Positions 36,481 through 46,375 of a stretch of 64,000 nucleotides of DNA are shown one piece after another. Location: contig JBCAMK010000006.1 in assembly GCA_038503065.1 (NCBI GenBank), positions 682,001-746,000 of the forward strand. The letters run 5' to 3'. Numbering within the stretch: position 1 is the first letter of the stretch; the number at the start of each line of letters is the position of its first letter. The DNA comes from Paragyromitra xinjiangensis (taxonomy: Eukaryota; Ascomycota; Pezizomycetes; Pezizales; Discinaceae). A program made the position numbers and the translations under genes. The notes under the pieces were generated by a model. It made no database searches. It saw only the letters and a list, made by a program, of their open reading frames with translations, and had not been told where the DNA came from.

Positions 36481-37258
36481 CCAGCGCAGTAAATGCATCA
36501 GTAAATGCATCAGCAAATGCATCATTTACTCACCCATTATTTTCTATGGGTAAGTCGTCGGTAAATGCATCAAATCCTTATATATTATTTCTGTGGGAAA
36601 GGCATCAGGAAAGGCATCAGGAAAGTCGTAGGGGAATGCATCAAAAGCACAGCAAAAATTTGTATGGGAAATGCATCAGGAAATGCATCAAGAAATGCAT
36701 CAAGAAATGCATCAGTAAATGCATCATTAGTGACATTATACACATTTCCCTACGACTTTCCAAACCTTAATTCAAAAGAGTCCAGAGCAAAAAGTAATCA
36801 GGTCCAGGAGTTGAACCTGGAGTATTCAGCATGTCTACTGAGTTCTTTACCACTTGCACTATCTATCATATAATTTAACTTTCCAAATAGCCAATTTATT
36901 CCAAAAAAGTAGCCAAATACACATTTACTGATGCTTTTACTGATGCCTTTCCCGACGACATTCCCAAATACACATTCTCCTACAACTTTCCCGACGACTT
37001 TCCAAAGTACCCATTTACTGATGCTTTTACTGATTCCTTTACTGATGCCTTTCCCAACAACTTTCCAAAGTACCCATTTACTGATGCCTTTACTGATGCC
37101 TTTCTTGATGCCTTTTCTAGTGGTCTTCTTATATACACATTTGTTGATGCCTTTCTCAAAAAGGACACCAGTAAAGTCGTTTGTAAATGCATCATTTCAT
37201 CCCTTTTCCCCTCAGATTTGTATGGGCAATGTGTAAATTGATGCATTTACTGCCGTAG
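36481..37258. mobile_element. Element G copy 1, about 778 bp
   Basis: Both ends face inward with GCAGTAAATGCATCA. Its body is filled with GTAAATGCATCA or GGAAAGGCATCA units in one direction in the left part and their complements in the right part, so the whole can fold back on itself. A tRNA-like stretch occupies about 36795-36870. A second copy in reverse orientation lies at 54223-55273. No coding capacity; the many ATGCAT-spaced short frames are artefacts of the repeats. Confidence 0.75.
36795..36870 (-). other. tRNA-like segment inside element G
   Basis: On the minus strand it reads AGTGCAAGTGGTAAA (A-box-like), then CCAGGTTCAACTCCTGG, a T-arm with a paired stem and TTCAA loop. The flanks do not form an acceptor stem, so it is a tRNA-derived piece, not a gene. 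The same piece is in copy 2 at about 55000-55073. Confidence 0.5.
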
Positions 37259-37418
37259 TAGAGGTTTCATTCTAAAATTGTTGGTCTTCCTGTGCGGAAA
37301 AATAGGATAGATGAACCCTATTTGAAAGGTACATGTATTTGTCTCCCACTCTCTGTAAGCATGACTTTCTCCACCTATTCTCATGCATCTCAACCAACAC
37401 TTATTCAAATAAGACATA

Positions 37419-37508
37419 CTCATGTCGCCGGGTCCCAAGATCGCCACGCGACCAGTTAATGGGTGGTTTAACCTATCACGTGACGATCTTAAAACTCGGC
37501 GACATGAG
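37419..37508. mobile_element. Very short MITE-N, 90 bp
   Basis: CTCATGTCGCCGGGTCCCAA at the left and the inverse CTCATGTCGCCGAGTTTTAA at the right, matching on through AGATCG.CACG. TA on both sides. Single copy in the window. Confidence 0.65.
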
Positions 37509-37858
37509 TACAGAGGACCAAATGGAAGCTCATATGAGCCAGAAAATACAGGTATTCACTTGTATGGAGTGCGAAGTTCTATGTACAAATGGCGTGGCCT
37601 AACCCTCAAGCTTTAGTGAGGGAGCCATCCACACCAGGATTTGGGTAAGGGTTTCGGGGTATCGGGGACAGAAAACATATCAGTTTCCGATTACTCAGGC
37701 ACCGCCCTGATTGTCGATAGGTCAACCCTTTGGGCCATATCTGAATAAAAAGATATCTTTTTATAGTTCATAGATATGTGATCTGTGCAATATCGGTCCG
37801 CCATTGCAATAGTCCTCACTCGTAGCCCAAGCAGTATTAGGGACCAACTACTCTAGAG

Positions 37859-37933
37859 GCACAACCCGAGTGTTATCATATGATAACGCTCGGGTTGTGC
37901 ATAAATCGAAGAAATGCATTTCTTTGATTTATG
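37859..37933. repeat. Two adjoining perfect or near-perfect palindromes
   Basis: A 42 bp palindrome at 37859-37900 (arms GCACAACCCGAG.GTTATCA, centred on CATATG) abuts a 34 bp palindrome at 37900-37933 (arms CATAAATC.AAGAAATG). Both would form strong hairpins. Possibly the relic of a tiny inverted-repeat element; function unknown. Confidence 0.6.
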
Positions 37934-38666
37934 CTACATTATCGTGCGTTATTAATACACTTTATCAAGGACGGGGGCAATATGACCTACCTAACTCTCT
38001 GCGCATAGACTTCACCCTCATGAGCGGTAATTCGCACGGAAAAGAAATCCCCCTCTTCCGCGCGAGAAGCTTATACGTTGCACGATACGTTGCACGATAC
38101 GCTTGATTTGCATGTGTCGTAATAAATATTACAACTAGGACATACTTTCCGCCTCACATTGGCCACGAAAGTTGTAATACCTGCGATAAGGTCAGTTTAT
38201 GGATGCGGGTGATCATGTCTCAAAGGCAGCGAAGAAAAAGAAATTTTATGTCAGGGTGCTAAGGTAAAGAAGTGCCTCTTTCGAGCCTTGGTCCTGCCTC
38301 GCCAGAGCGCCTTGGGACTTAGATATCACAGTAGACGCTCCACTGCGCACCCTTCGCTTTACCCGTATATGATTGCGTGCGCATTGCAAGTGGGGGAATG
38401 AATTCTGCGCATCCAATATGATTTGACCGTATGAAAGAGGTGTGTCAGAAATTCAAATTACCAGGATCCGGGGTCTCTTCCAGGTGGTTGATCTGTCTTA
38501 CTTGCATTGAAACGAAAAAGTGACTTATCACAACTGTCCCATCCCACTTTGTCCGCGCCTTCTCACCTCCCCTTCGCATTTTACTCTACCTATCTCCTTG
38601 CGATCGCTGCTCTGCTGATATTATGCTCCTCCTTCTCCGCCACCGCTCCAGGCCATCTCCCCCACA
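37934..38666. other. Upstream region of the vWA gene
   Basis: No separate gene seen. A small tandem repeat (ATACGTTGCACG twice, near 38074-38100) is present. The pyrimidine-rich stretch just before 38667 (TCTCCTTGCGATCGCTGCTC, CTCCTCCTTCTCC) suits a fungal promoter or leader. Confidence 0.4.
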
Positions 38667-40301
38667 ATGGCCTTCAACATCCGCCAGTACCTCGGCCTCA
38701 ATGGCACCCCCGGCGCCATTCCCTATGACCACCACACAATTGATCCCATTCCCGAGGACCTCCTTGACCGTCTCGACACAGACATTAATACCCTCATCTC
38801 ATACCTCGTAGGAGCTAAAAAGCCTCCGCAATCTGAGGTCCTTCCCTTCCTCACCCAAGCCCCCCGGTCTAACACTAGCTAACAGTATCGTAGCCACCAA
38901 CAGTAGAAGAATGCCAAAAGTCGCTCGGCGAATTCGTCAGCAACTCTGGGCTTGAGGACTTTTACCCGCCCGACGACCCGCGGCCCGAAGAGATTAGTAA
39001 GAAAATAGTTGCAATTGCTAATGACCCAAAAGCTATTCTCAACAGTCCAGAGCAGCTGGCAGAACGCGCGAAGGTCGCCCTCTATGATGTCGTCATTTAC
39101 TGCGGTAGCTCATGAACTCACTCTAAACCGTACTATAAATTTCACCCTAACTAACTCTGAATAGACGACAGCTCATCTATGGGAAACGAGGGCCGCATTA
39201 AATCGCAGGAGATTTTTGTCTCCCGTGTCAGCAAAATAATCCTCCCTCTCGCCCTGGAAGGTATCTCGGTACGCTTTATTAATCACCCCGTTGAGACCTA
39301 CGAGAATATCGATAGTGTCGATACGCTCAAGCGGTTGATAAAAAGGGTTAAGTATGAAGGAGACACGCAAATTGGGAGAATGATGAAAAAGAAGATATTG
39401 AATCCTATGGTCATTGAAAAGTCCAGAGATGGGCCGCTGAAAACGCCGTTACTTATCATTGTGATCACGGATGGGGAGGTATGTGCACTATTTTAGGGGC
39501 AGAGGAGAGGGAAGTGAGAAATCGTGCTGACGAGAAGCAGCCGTGTGGTGAGCCGATTGACCACTTCAAGAATGTCATTTTGGACTGTAAGAACGAGTTG
39601 AGGAAGACGACGAAGGGTAAAAAGGGTGTGTATTCTTTGATAATTCCCGTCTCACCTGCATTCCTTCCACTAACCAGCTCCTCTGCCTATGTAGCGGTTG
39701 TATACCAGGTTAATCAGGTTGGAAAGGACCCTGCAGCAGAAAATTTCGTCAAAGGGCTACACGAAGACCCTGAGCTAAAGGATATAATGTACTGCACTTC
39801 AGGTAGGCTCAACGCTTAGGATAGCTGTAAGAGGGTAGAAACTAAGAATGGTATGCTACAGAAACCCTAGATTATAAGATTGCCGAGCTGAAGGATAATA
39901 AGGAGGGACTGGATTTATGGGTGGGTGACCTACCTCACAAACTATACCGGATGATACCCGAGTGGCTCATATGGGTGCGGTAGTTGTTCGATCTATTGAC
40001 CAAGTTCGTGCGGAGGGGAACGGGGGCACAGAAGCCACAGAAGTCGCAGAAGCCAAAGAAACCAAAGAAACCAAGAACCCAACGAGGGGGATCGGATAGG
40101 AAGGAAGCGGAACGGAAGGAAGCGGAACGGAAGGAGATGGAGCAGAAGGAAGTGGAACGAAAGGAAGCAGAACGGAAGGAGGCGGAACGAATGGAAGTGG
40201 AACGAAGAGAAGTGGAACGAAGAGAAGCGGAAAGAAGAGAAGTGGAGCGAAAGAAAGCAGAACGTCACGAGACGCCGAATTTTGATGAAGACATCGACTA
40301 G
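38667..40301 (+). CDS. vWA-domain protein with charged helical tail, 428 aa
   Basis: Seven exons: 38667-38837, 38894-39104, 39165-39478, 39541-39629, 39678-39802, 39862-39920 and 39984-40301. Phases agree throughout. The N-terminal ~120 residues (MAFNIRQYLGLNGTPGAIPY...) match nothing I know. A von Willebrand A domain follows: YDVVIYCDDSSSM holds the metal-binding D-x-S-x-S (Asp128, Ser130, Ser132), with the Thr probably in EGDTQIG and the last Asp in VITDGE, so metal-dependent ligand binding looks intact. The C-terminus is a Lys/Pro run followed by about 60 residues of five-residue units (AERKE and variants), probably a stable single helix or coiled coil. The gene at 48274-50210 is a paralogue with an exon of exactly the same length (314 bp) for the vWA core. 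Intracellular, by lack of a signal peptide; partner unknown. Confidence 0.8.
40080..40275 (+). repeat. Coding minisatellite, 15 bp period
   Basis: Imperfect units of the type GAAGCGGAACGGAAG repeat about a dozen times and encode the AERKE-like units at the end of the vWA protein. Such arrays change length easily by slippage. Confidence 0.75.
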
Positions 40302-41072
40302 GGGTAGTATTCTTTTACGCTGTGGGTATGTCATAAGAAATATGATCGAAACATGTTATACTTCACTGGGTTGGATTACGGTCTATTGTTGATAAATCGC
40401 ATCATCTTCAAAATCAATCTCTTTGCTAAATTAACCTCTCTCGGATGTAGTTTGTTTCAGCTTCTGCCTTACCTTAGTTCCTGCGCAAGGTTAGGGTTGT
40501 GTCTTCGTACATATTTTGAGATATGTATCGGAAAAGCTCGTCCTATTTGTTGTTACTAGTGAAATGACATATTATCTGAATCTGGGCAACAAACCGCCAT
40601 AGAGGGCACATATAGAGCCACAATTTTTGTAGATAGCTTACAGGGTCGTTGCTTAGTCATGCAACACGGTGAGATCAACTAAGCCTAATTATAAGACAAC
40701 CACAAGGGATATTTCGTAGTAACCAATCAAGAACGATTAGAGAGCTCTCTGAGCCTAAACTGTTTGGGCAGCAATGGGGCTGTATGTTTTGTGGATGCAT
40801 GGAGTATCACTCATTGCATGACTAAGCGCCTGCACCTGTACAGCTTTCCCCGACGACGGCAACGCCTAGATCTGGTGCTAGCAGAAAGTTCTGACGGGCG
40901 TAAAACTAAAATAGTGGAGTTTCAGATTGTTCCAAGATTATCAAATAGTTCCTAAAACAGGCCACTCCAAAAGAATACGAAAGAGTACATCTAACAAATA
41001 AGGGCTGGTGAGGAATGATCAGAGCTCTATATATAGCGGCGAGAATCATCACTCGAGGAAAAATTTTGTATC
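40302..41072. other. Intergenic region with a MITE
   Basis: Apart from the MITE-A copy at 40641-40838, no feature is seen between the vWA gene and the serine protease gene, which converge here. Confidence 0.4.
40641..40838 (-). mobile_element. MITE-A copy, 198 bp
   Basis: CAGGGTCGTTGCTTAGTCAT at the left, GACTAAGCGCCTGCACCTG at the right, TA on both sides. One of the best-preserved copies of the family. Confidence 0.8.
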
Positions 41073-42467
41073 CTATTCGCAGTAAGCCATCCCTTCATCC
41101 CAGCTAATATCAGGGGCTTGCCATACATATTTTGCCTCTGGAATTGAGGAACGCACAAGATCGATATCACCTGTTTCGAACACTGTACAGTCACATGGAT
41201 ATTCCGGGTCTACTGGTTTGTTGAACTGTTCTCCCGGGATCCTCAGAATATATTCTGCCCGAAAAGTCGATATTTTGATGGATGGTGGATTCGAAGCGAG
41301 ATGCTCAAGCACAACAACGTTCTCCTCCTTCGGTCGATTATCGACAAGATCCCGGGTAGTAGTTATAGATCCCGGGCCACTCGTGTTTTCGGGTTTGTGG
41401 AAAGTGAGATACGTAGGTGGTTTGAGATGAGGTGTAGCCATAATATATTTTGTTGCTAGTTTTTGCTTCTTCCAGTGTACTTCAACTGGAACAAAGGCAA
41501 ATTTGGTATATCTATCCTTGCCGCGTCGTGCCAGTACTCCTGCCCCCGATCCCGGTGGAATCTTGAGGAAAATGTCAGTACCCTTGGCCCCCAAAGACCT
41601 TATGTCATGTAATCCATCCAGAAGCTCGAAAAGAATATCGCATGTGAGGAGTGTTCCGTGATTTCCATCCTGCCTCCCATAATTACTTGTTCGGGTCAGT
41701 ACCGTGTACAAATTATCCCTCGGAATACAATACGGATATGGTGAACTTACTGGATCCCAATAACGCAAGGCCCGTTCCTCTCAATACAAACCGGGCCACC
41801 ACTGTGCCCTGGGAGGGTACTAACTTGATATCTTAGTTGTCCATCCGTGATGGTGCTAATTCTCCCCTTTGCATTCTGGGCTTCTCTTATCTCGTTCGGT
41901 TCAGGACTCGGATAGCCATACACCGTTGCTTCTTGTCCGATTAATTTCTCCTTATCGGGGAGGAGACTATAGGCAAAGCCTCCAGCGTGGTCCTTCTCAT
42001 AGTCCTGCTCCTCAATCCTGATACAGCCATAGTCGTTAACACGGTTCGTCTGATTTGGCATCTTCTCGTAGCTCTTCGAGGCAAAGTACTGTCCCTTGTC
42101 GCCATACACAACTATCGTCTCGGCTCCATCAAAGATGATGTTGATTTTTACCGCATAAATGCCATCTTTGTTTATGAGGTTATGGCCAGCCGTCATTATA
42201 ACACCTTGTTTGTACCAGTCAGGCAAGCAGATGAGGAATCCTGTACCGAAATATTGAGGCTCTTCTGAGTGTGTATACGTATTAGCGAGTTATTTCCCTT
42301 ACGAAATCAGGGCTCACACCTCCGGGTGTAAAAAAGATCTCCAAAGCGCAGATACATTTAGAAACCCAATTAGTGCCGACAAGAGTGCTATGAGGCAGCC
42401 CCATCTCAGGTTGGTAGTCCCCGGCAACCTCAGCTACATCTTCCGCATTGCCGTGCCGAAGATTCAT
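41073..42467 (-). CDS. Trypsin-like serine protease with C-terminal extension, 424 aa
   Basis: Exons 42320-42467, 41751-42264 and 41685 down to 41073. The joined frame is clean and both introns have branch-like motifs (CTAAT, CTGAC). The catalytic triad of the chymotrypsin fold is complete: His77 in TAGHN, Asp127 in VNDYGCI, Ser204 in PGHSGGPV. GTGFLI before the His and VIGIHNYG after the Ser are also typical, nearest to the V8/glutamyl-endopeptidase type. There is no signal peptide, so it probably acts inside the cell. About 180 residues after the protease domain (from about residue 245) are unlike any domain I know. In fungi such cytosolic trypsin-like domains also occur as effector parts of NLR-type proteins. 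Here it stands alone, convergent with the vWA gene. Confidence 0.85.
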
Positions 42468-43110
42468 TGTGAATCGAAGGGTATTTCTGATTCTGCAAAG
42501 CTGATAAGACTCTGAAAAGAACCAACCTAGACAGCTTTAAAGGCAGCTGGACTATAGTGCTAACCTCTAGATCAGGAGCCCCGTGTATAAGTAACTATTC
42601 AGAATCACTGCAGTCCTTGTTCTACTGAAATCGGCTATGGACCTTCGGGGTAAGGACGGCATCCTATATTATATCATAGCGAGGAACAAACGCAAAACCA
42701 TCAATTCTTAGAATTTAGTTCCTTCAATCATGAGTGGGAGAAAGATCACTAAAAACAGAAAAGTGATATTTAAGAATAGGGTGCCCCACTAGGATCTCTG
42801 CAGCACTCTACGAATAGATCATGCCTGAGAATTAAGGAAGGTAATAATGGTTTTAGGCCGGATTGGATTGGTAGGATATTACGAGCAACCGAAGATACCT
42901 GAAATTTGATTTAGATTGAAGGCGTACCCACCCTCGAGCAAGAAGTATATTCTTTTTGCCATCCGGACCCAGTTCGCTTTAGAATATGAAGAGTCACAAG
43001 CACATTTCACAACGCCTTGCTTTCTAGACTACATTGCAACATCGTGAGGCGTAATCCTAACTTTCATCTCTCACCCAATACCTAAATACGATCATTCACC
43101 CCTGCGCGTA
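42468..43110. other. No gene seen
   Basis: Presumed promoter side of the protease gene; no clear TATA box or repeat noticed. Confidence 0.4.
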
Positions 43111-43247
43111 CTCGGGGCAGGCATGAAGAACCCGAAAATGCAAGCAGAAGTTGGCCAATCAGTCCGATAATGTGGCTGGGGAGAGCGAATCAAGAAATCT
43201 TACCAGCAGAGAACATTTTCCGGTTCCTCATGCATGCCTGCCCCGAG
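43111..43247. mobile_element. Short MITE-M, 137 bp
   Basis: CTCGGGGCAGGCATG at the left and the inverse CTCGGGGCAGGCATGCATGA at the right, continuing through GAACC..GAAAATG. TA on both sides. Confidence 0.65.
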
Positions 43248-43370
43248 TAGAGTACATGCAGACTCTGCAGCGTTGCATGCATAGTTGTATCTACTTAGGA
43301 CAGGTCAAGTTACATCTAGTAGGATCAAGATTCTCTATGATCTCAAAATTTAACTGCTATCTGGCGGGTA

Positions 43371-43626
43371 CAGTCACTCCTAGCCACTCGACGAAACTGG
43401 GCATTTGACGAAACTCGCTGCGAAAAAGCGAAAAACTATGAGCCCCCAGGCTTCAAGTCAGGAAACAGCGGGGCCTGGGCCCAGTCGGCAACAAATCTCA
43501 TTTGCACAATATTTTGGCCATCATGTATTTAGAATTTTTGCGAAAATTTGAAAAGTTACAAAAGTCTCCTAAGCGACGACCTCTGTTCGTCAAATGGCTA
43601 GTTTCGTCGAGTGGCCGGAGTGACTG
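43371..43626. mobile_element. MITE-K, 256 bp
   Basis: CAGTCACTCCTAGCCACTCG at the left and CAGTCACTCCGGCCACTCGA from the right end, matching on through ACGAAACT.G.CATTTGACG. TA on both sides. Single copy in the window. Confidence 0.8.
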
Positions 43627-44201
43627 TAATTGAATGGGTTATCGCAAGTGATGGCTGCGAAAAGAGCTAATCAAATATCGTAGACTAGGTAGGGAAGTTC
43701 CGCCAAGAGAGCCAGGGCATACTGGGATGAATATCATTACAACCATATTATTATATAATTATGTACGTATGCAATCACGAGCCTAGCAGGCGCCTTCCGG
43801 TGTGCGCAATCAAGGAAATAGCAAATATATTCCCGACATCCCCGATGAAATGGTCTGTTGGTATTGCCAAGATACTTCGCGTCAATGGTGCAGCTGCAGG
43901 AAGAAAAGATTTGTTGCGTCATTATGATTTATAAGTGCTGTCTTAGCGGCAAAAAAGAAAATTTTATAAACTGACGCGATATAGAGTGAACCCTAACCCC
44001 TCCCGGATAAGGAAGTTTCTGTTATTCGTTGAATTTTTAGCAGAGCGGGTCAAATCAAACAAATTGCTGATTCGTCAAACTGTGCAAGAGTAGACCACAA
44101 AAGGTCAGTCAGCAGGCCAGATAATGTTTGAAGAATATGAGTAAAGTTAACCAAATCATCATGATGGTAGTAGTGAAGTTAAATTCAATAGGCTACATAA
44201 G

Positions 44202-45477
44202 TTAATATCGGGGTTCGGTACCTTGTACAATGATTGTTATACTAGGCTGATGCCTAAAACGACCAAAAATGTTAAACCAACCCCGTGAGCCCTTCCGCCC
44301 TCCTCCCTGTCTTCCTCCTCCCCATACACCCTCTAATCCTTGCCCTGCTCCCCATGTACCCCCAGCTCCTTGCCATCCTCCCCATGCGTCCGCTACCCCT
44401 TGCCTTCCTCCCCATGCACCCCCTGCTCTAGTCTCATGCCCAGCTGCGCAGCAACCTATGGTAGGTGAGGATCCTCCCCATTGTCTCCCTGCCCCCGGCC
44501 CTGCACGGGGCGACCCTTCCGGCCCTACCCATGGTCCCGGCGATCCGCAATCTGATCCTGGCAGCTCAAATGGCCCCCATTCCCACCCTTCTCCACCACC
44601 ACATTCTTCACCTTCAAGTTCTTTGAAATCATTATTTGCATCGATTGTCCCGACCTTCTCATGGCTGCCGTTGGACTTGATGCCTATTAAATCTCCGCTT
44701 TGAGTGCTGTAGATAACCCCCGAGCCTGCCGCAATCGACAGAATACGAGTGGGAGGAGTTCCATCCACGGTGGTTCCTAGACTAAGGTCTGAAGATGGGT
44801 GAGAAATAACTCTTGATATCCCGAGTGGAGTTGAAGTTGCGCGCATTACCTAACCAGCTTCCATTCTGATGGATACATTGATGAATAGCCCCATCTTGAT
44901 GTATGTAGCTAACGCTGAGGACCCCATCTCCTGCTATAGCACATATTCCGCCAGCAGGAGCGGGCTTTGCAGCCGCTAAGTCGCCCAAAGATTTCCATGT
45001 ACCCGAACCGTCGTAAGCAACCTCCGACATTGCTCCAGAATCGACCTGGAAGTAGAGGCGAAAAAGATCCTCATATTTAGTCATTGCGAGCTTGGAATCG
45101 AGATGAGTTGCAAGTTTCAAGTTCAACAGCTCTCCTTCAAGCCATTCACATTCGTCAGGATCGTATATGTAATCCTGGAGAAAGCCCGTATCATGGACTG
45201 AGACGATAATCCCCTAAGCATTGGTGAATTTTGTAAGCTATTTCTTATCTAAACTAGCGAAGACTAAAGTCTAAGTCCAAACCTTTGATTCGTCAAAGAA
45301 GCATGCTGCTGAAGTCCCCTGCTTAGCAGGACCAAGCACCTTATGTAAAGACCACTCGTTGCGGTACGTTTTCTCGATAAGATTCTGCTCTTCCGTCTGG
45401 TAAACATAATGAACGGAATCCCCTTCAGAAGCTGCCGCTAGGGCTCCGTAGTAGCGGGCCATATCAGACATGGTCAA
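44202..45477 (-). CDS. Fucose-lectin-like beta-propeller protein with Gly/Trp-rich tail, 381 aa
   Basis: Exons 45283-45477, 44850-45213 and 44202-44788, phases 0 and 1, no internal stop. The first ~245 residues show propeller-blade repeats of fungal fucose-specific lectins: strands such as SVHYVYQTEEQNLIEKTY and RLYFQVDSGAMSEVAYDGSG, then GVLSVSYIHQDGAIHQCIHQ and GVIYSTQSGDLIGI. Each combines a Y/F-x-x pattern, a short acidic or Gly turn, and a W at the blade end (EWSL, GTWKSL, GSWL). These lectins bind fucosylated glycans, as storage, defence or recognition proteins. The remaining ~135 residues are a low-complexity tail of Gly, Trp, Ala and Gln with imperfect 9-12-residue units (AWGGRQGV, AWGGWQGAGG, TWGAGQGL, VWGGGRQGG), ending in a normal-looking 30-residue segment. 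No signal peptide. The match to the lectin family is by pattern, not alignment. Confidence 0.7.
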
Positions 45478-46146
45478 GTATCACTGTAAGGGAGACTCAA
45501 ATATCAAAATTACGATGCCTATGAAAAGAAAGTTGGCACCGGAAGCTCTTTATAGTTCTCACAACTAGCTTTCTTGTCTTGCACTATCTAGGAGGCTGTA
45601 TATGCAGTATCTATCACGCCGAACAAGAATGATCATAAAAATAGATAAAATGACCCCAGCCCTCCAATTACGCAGTGTGCGGCGATAAGATCGTGAAAAG
45701 TAAGATTCGGGGGTTGCCGAAGGCTTTGATCGCGATGTGAGTTACGAGCCCCCTACCTGTAATCCCAGTTGCTCAACTTTTCATCGAAAGCTAGCCTAGC
45801 GCTGATACTTGGCTTCATGGTAATTCTCAGAATACAGGACCGATTAAGACATGCTTATATTCACAATATGTCCAGTTGCGTCCAACAAGCTCTTGCGGTT
45901 TTTGAAGTACCATTATGCAACAAGATGCCATTTACTACTCAACAAAAAGAAACATCATGTCTCGCCATTATTGCTTAAAGCATTAGGAGTATATCCTTTA
46001 TTGTACTGGCATGATTAAGACTCAGTTGTGGGAGGCATGGTGGATCTGGGGGTGTTGTGCTATGGGGCTTGTAGTGCCTTGTTGCGTCATAGTATCTCAA
46101 AAACCGGAAGAACTTGTTGGACGCAACTGTGCTTTAGTATGCAGTA
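45478..46146. other. No gene seen
   Basis: Upstream side of the lectin-like gene. Nothing else is recognised. Confidence 0.4.
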
Positions 46147-46375
46147 CCGTATTATCTCGGCTATAGGAATGAGGCTGGCCTAAGACTACAGGAGAATACT
46201 ACAATAGTACTGGTCGAGGCCTAGGTGGCAGGATTCCTACTGCTTAGGTCGCCGGTTCGATTTTCAGTGTTTGTTCACTGGTTGTAATTGAGCCTCAACA
46301 ATTTTCGACCAGCCAGAATACAGTTCTCATCATGCTGTCTCAGGCCAGCCTCATTCCATAGCCGAGATAATACGG
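46147..46375. mobile_element. MITE-I, 229 bp, carrying a tRNA-like B-box
   Basis: CCGTATTATCTCGGCTATAG at the left and CCGTATTATCTCGGCTATGG from the right, matching through AATGAGGCTGGCCT. TA on both sides. Around 46215-46270 it holds TGGTCGAGGCCTAGGTGGC and GCCGGTTCGATTTTC, resembling the A- and B-box promoters of a tRNA gene, though no full cloverleaf forms. The tip CCGTATT.TCT is shared with MITE-F and MITE-J. Confidence 0.75.

Noticed and set aside
36487..36730. GCATCA-unit array as a CRISPR
   Set aside because: Units are about 12 bp, imperfect, without unique spacers, and lie within a fold-back element in a eukaryotic sequence.
44269..44703. Plus-strand Pro-rich 144-codon frame
   Set aside because: It is the antisense of the Gly/Trp-rich tail of the lectin-like gene; the minus strand has the propeller motifs and splice sites.
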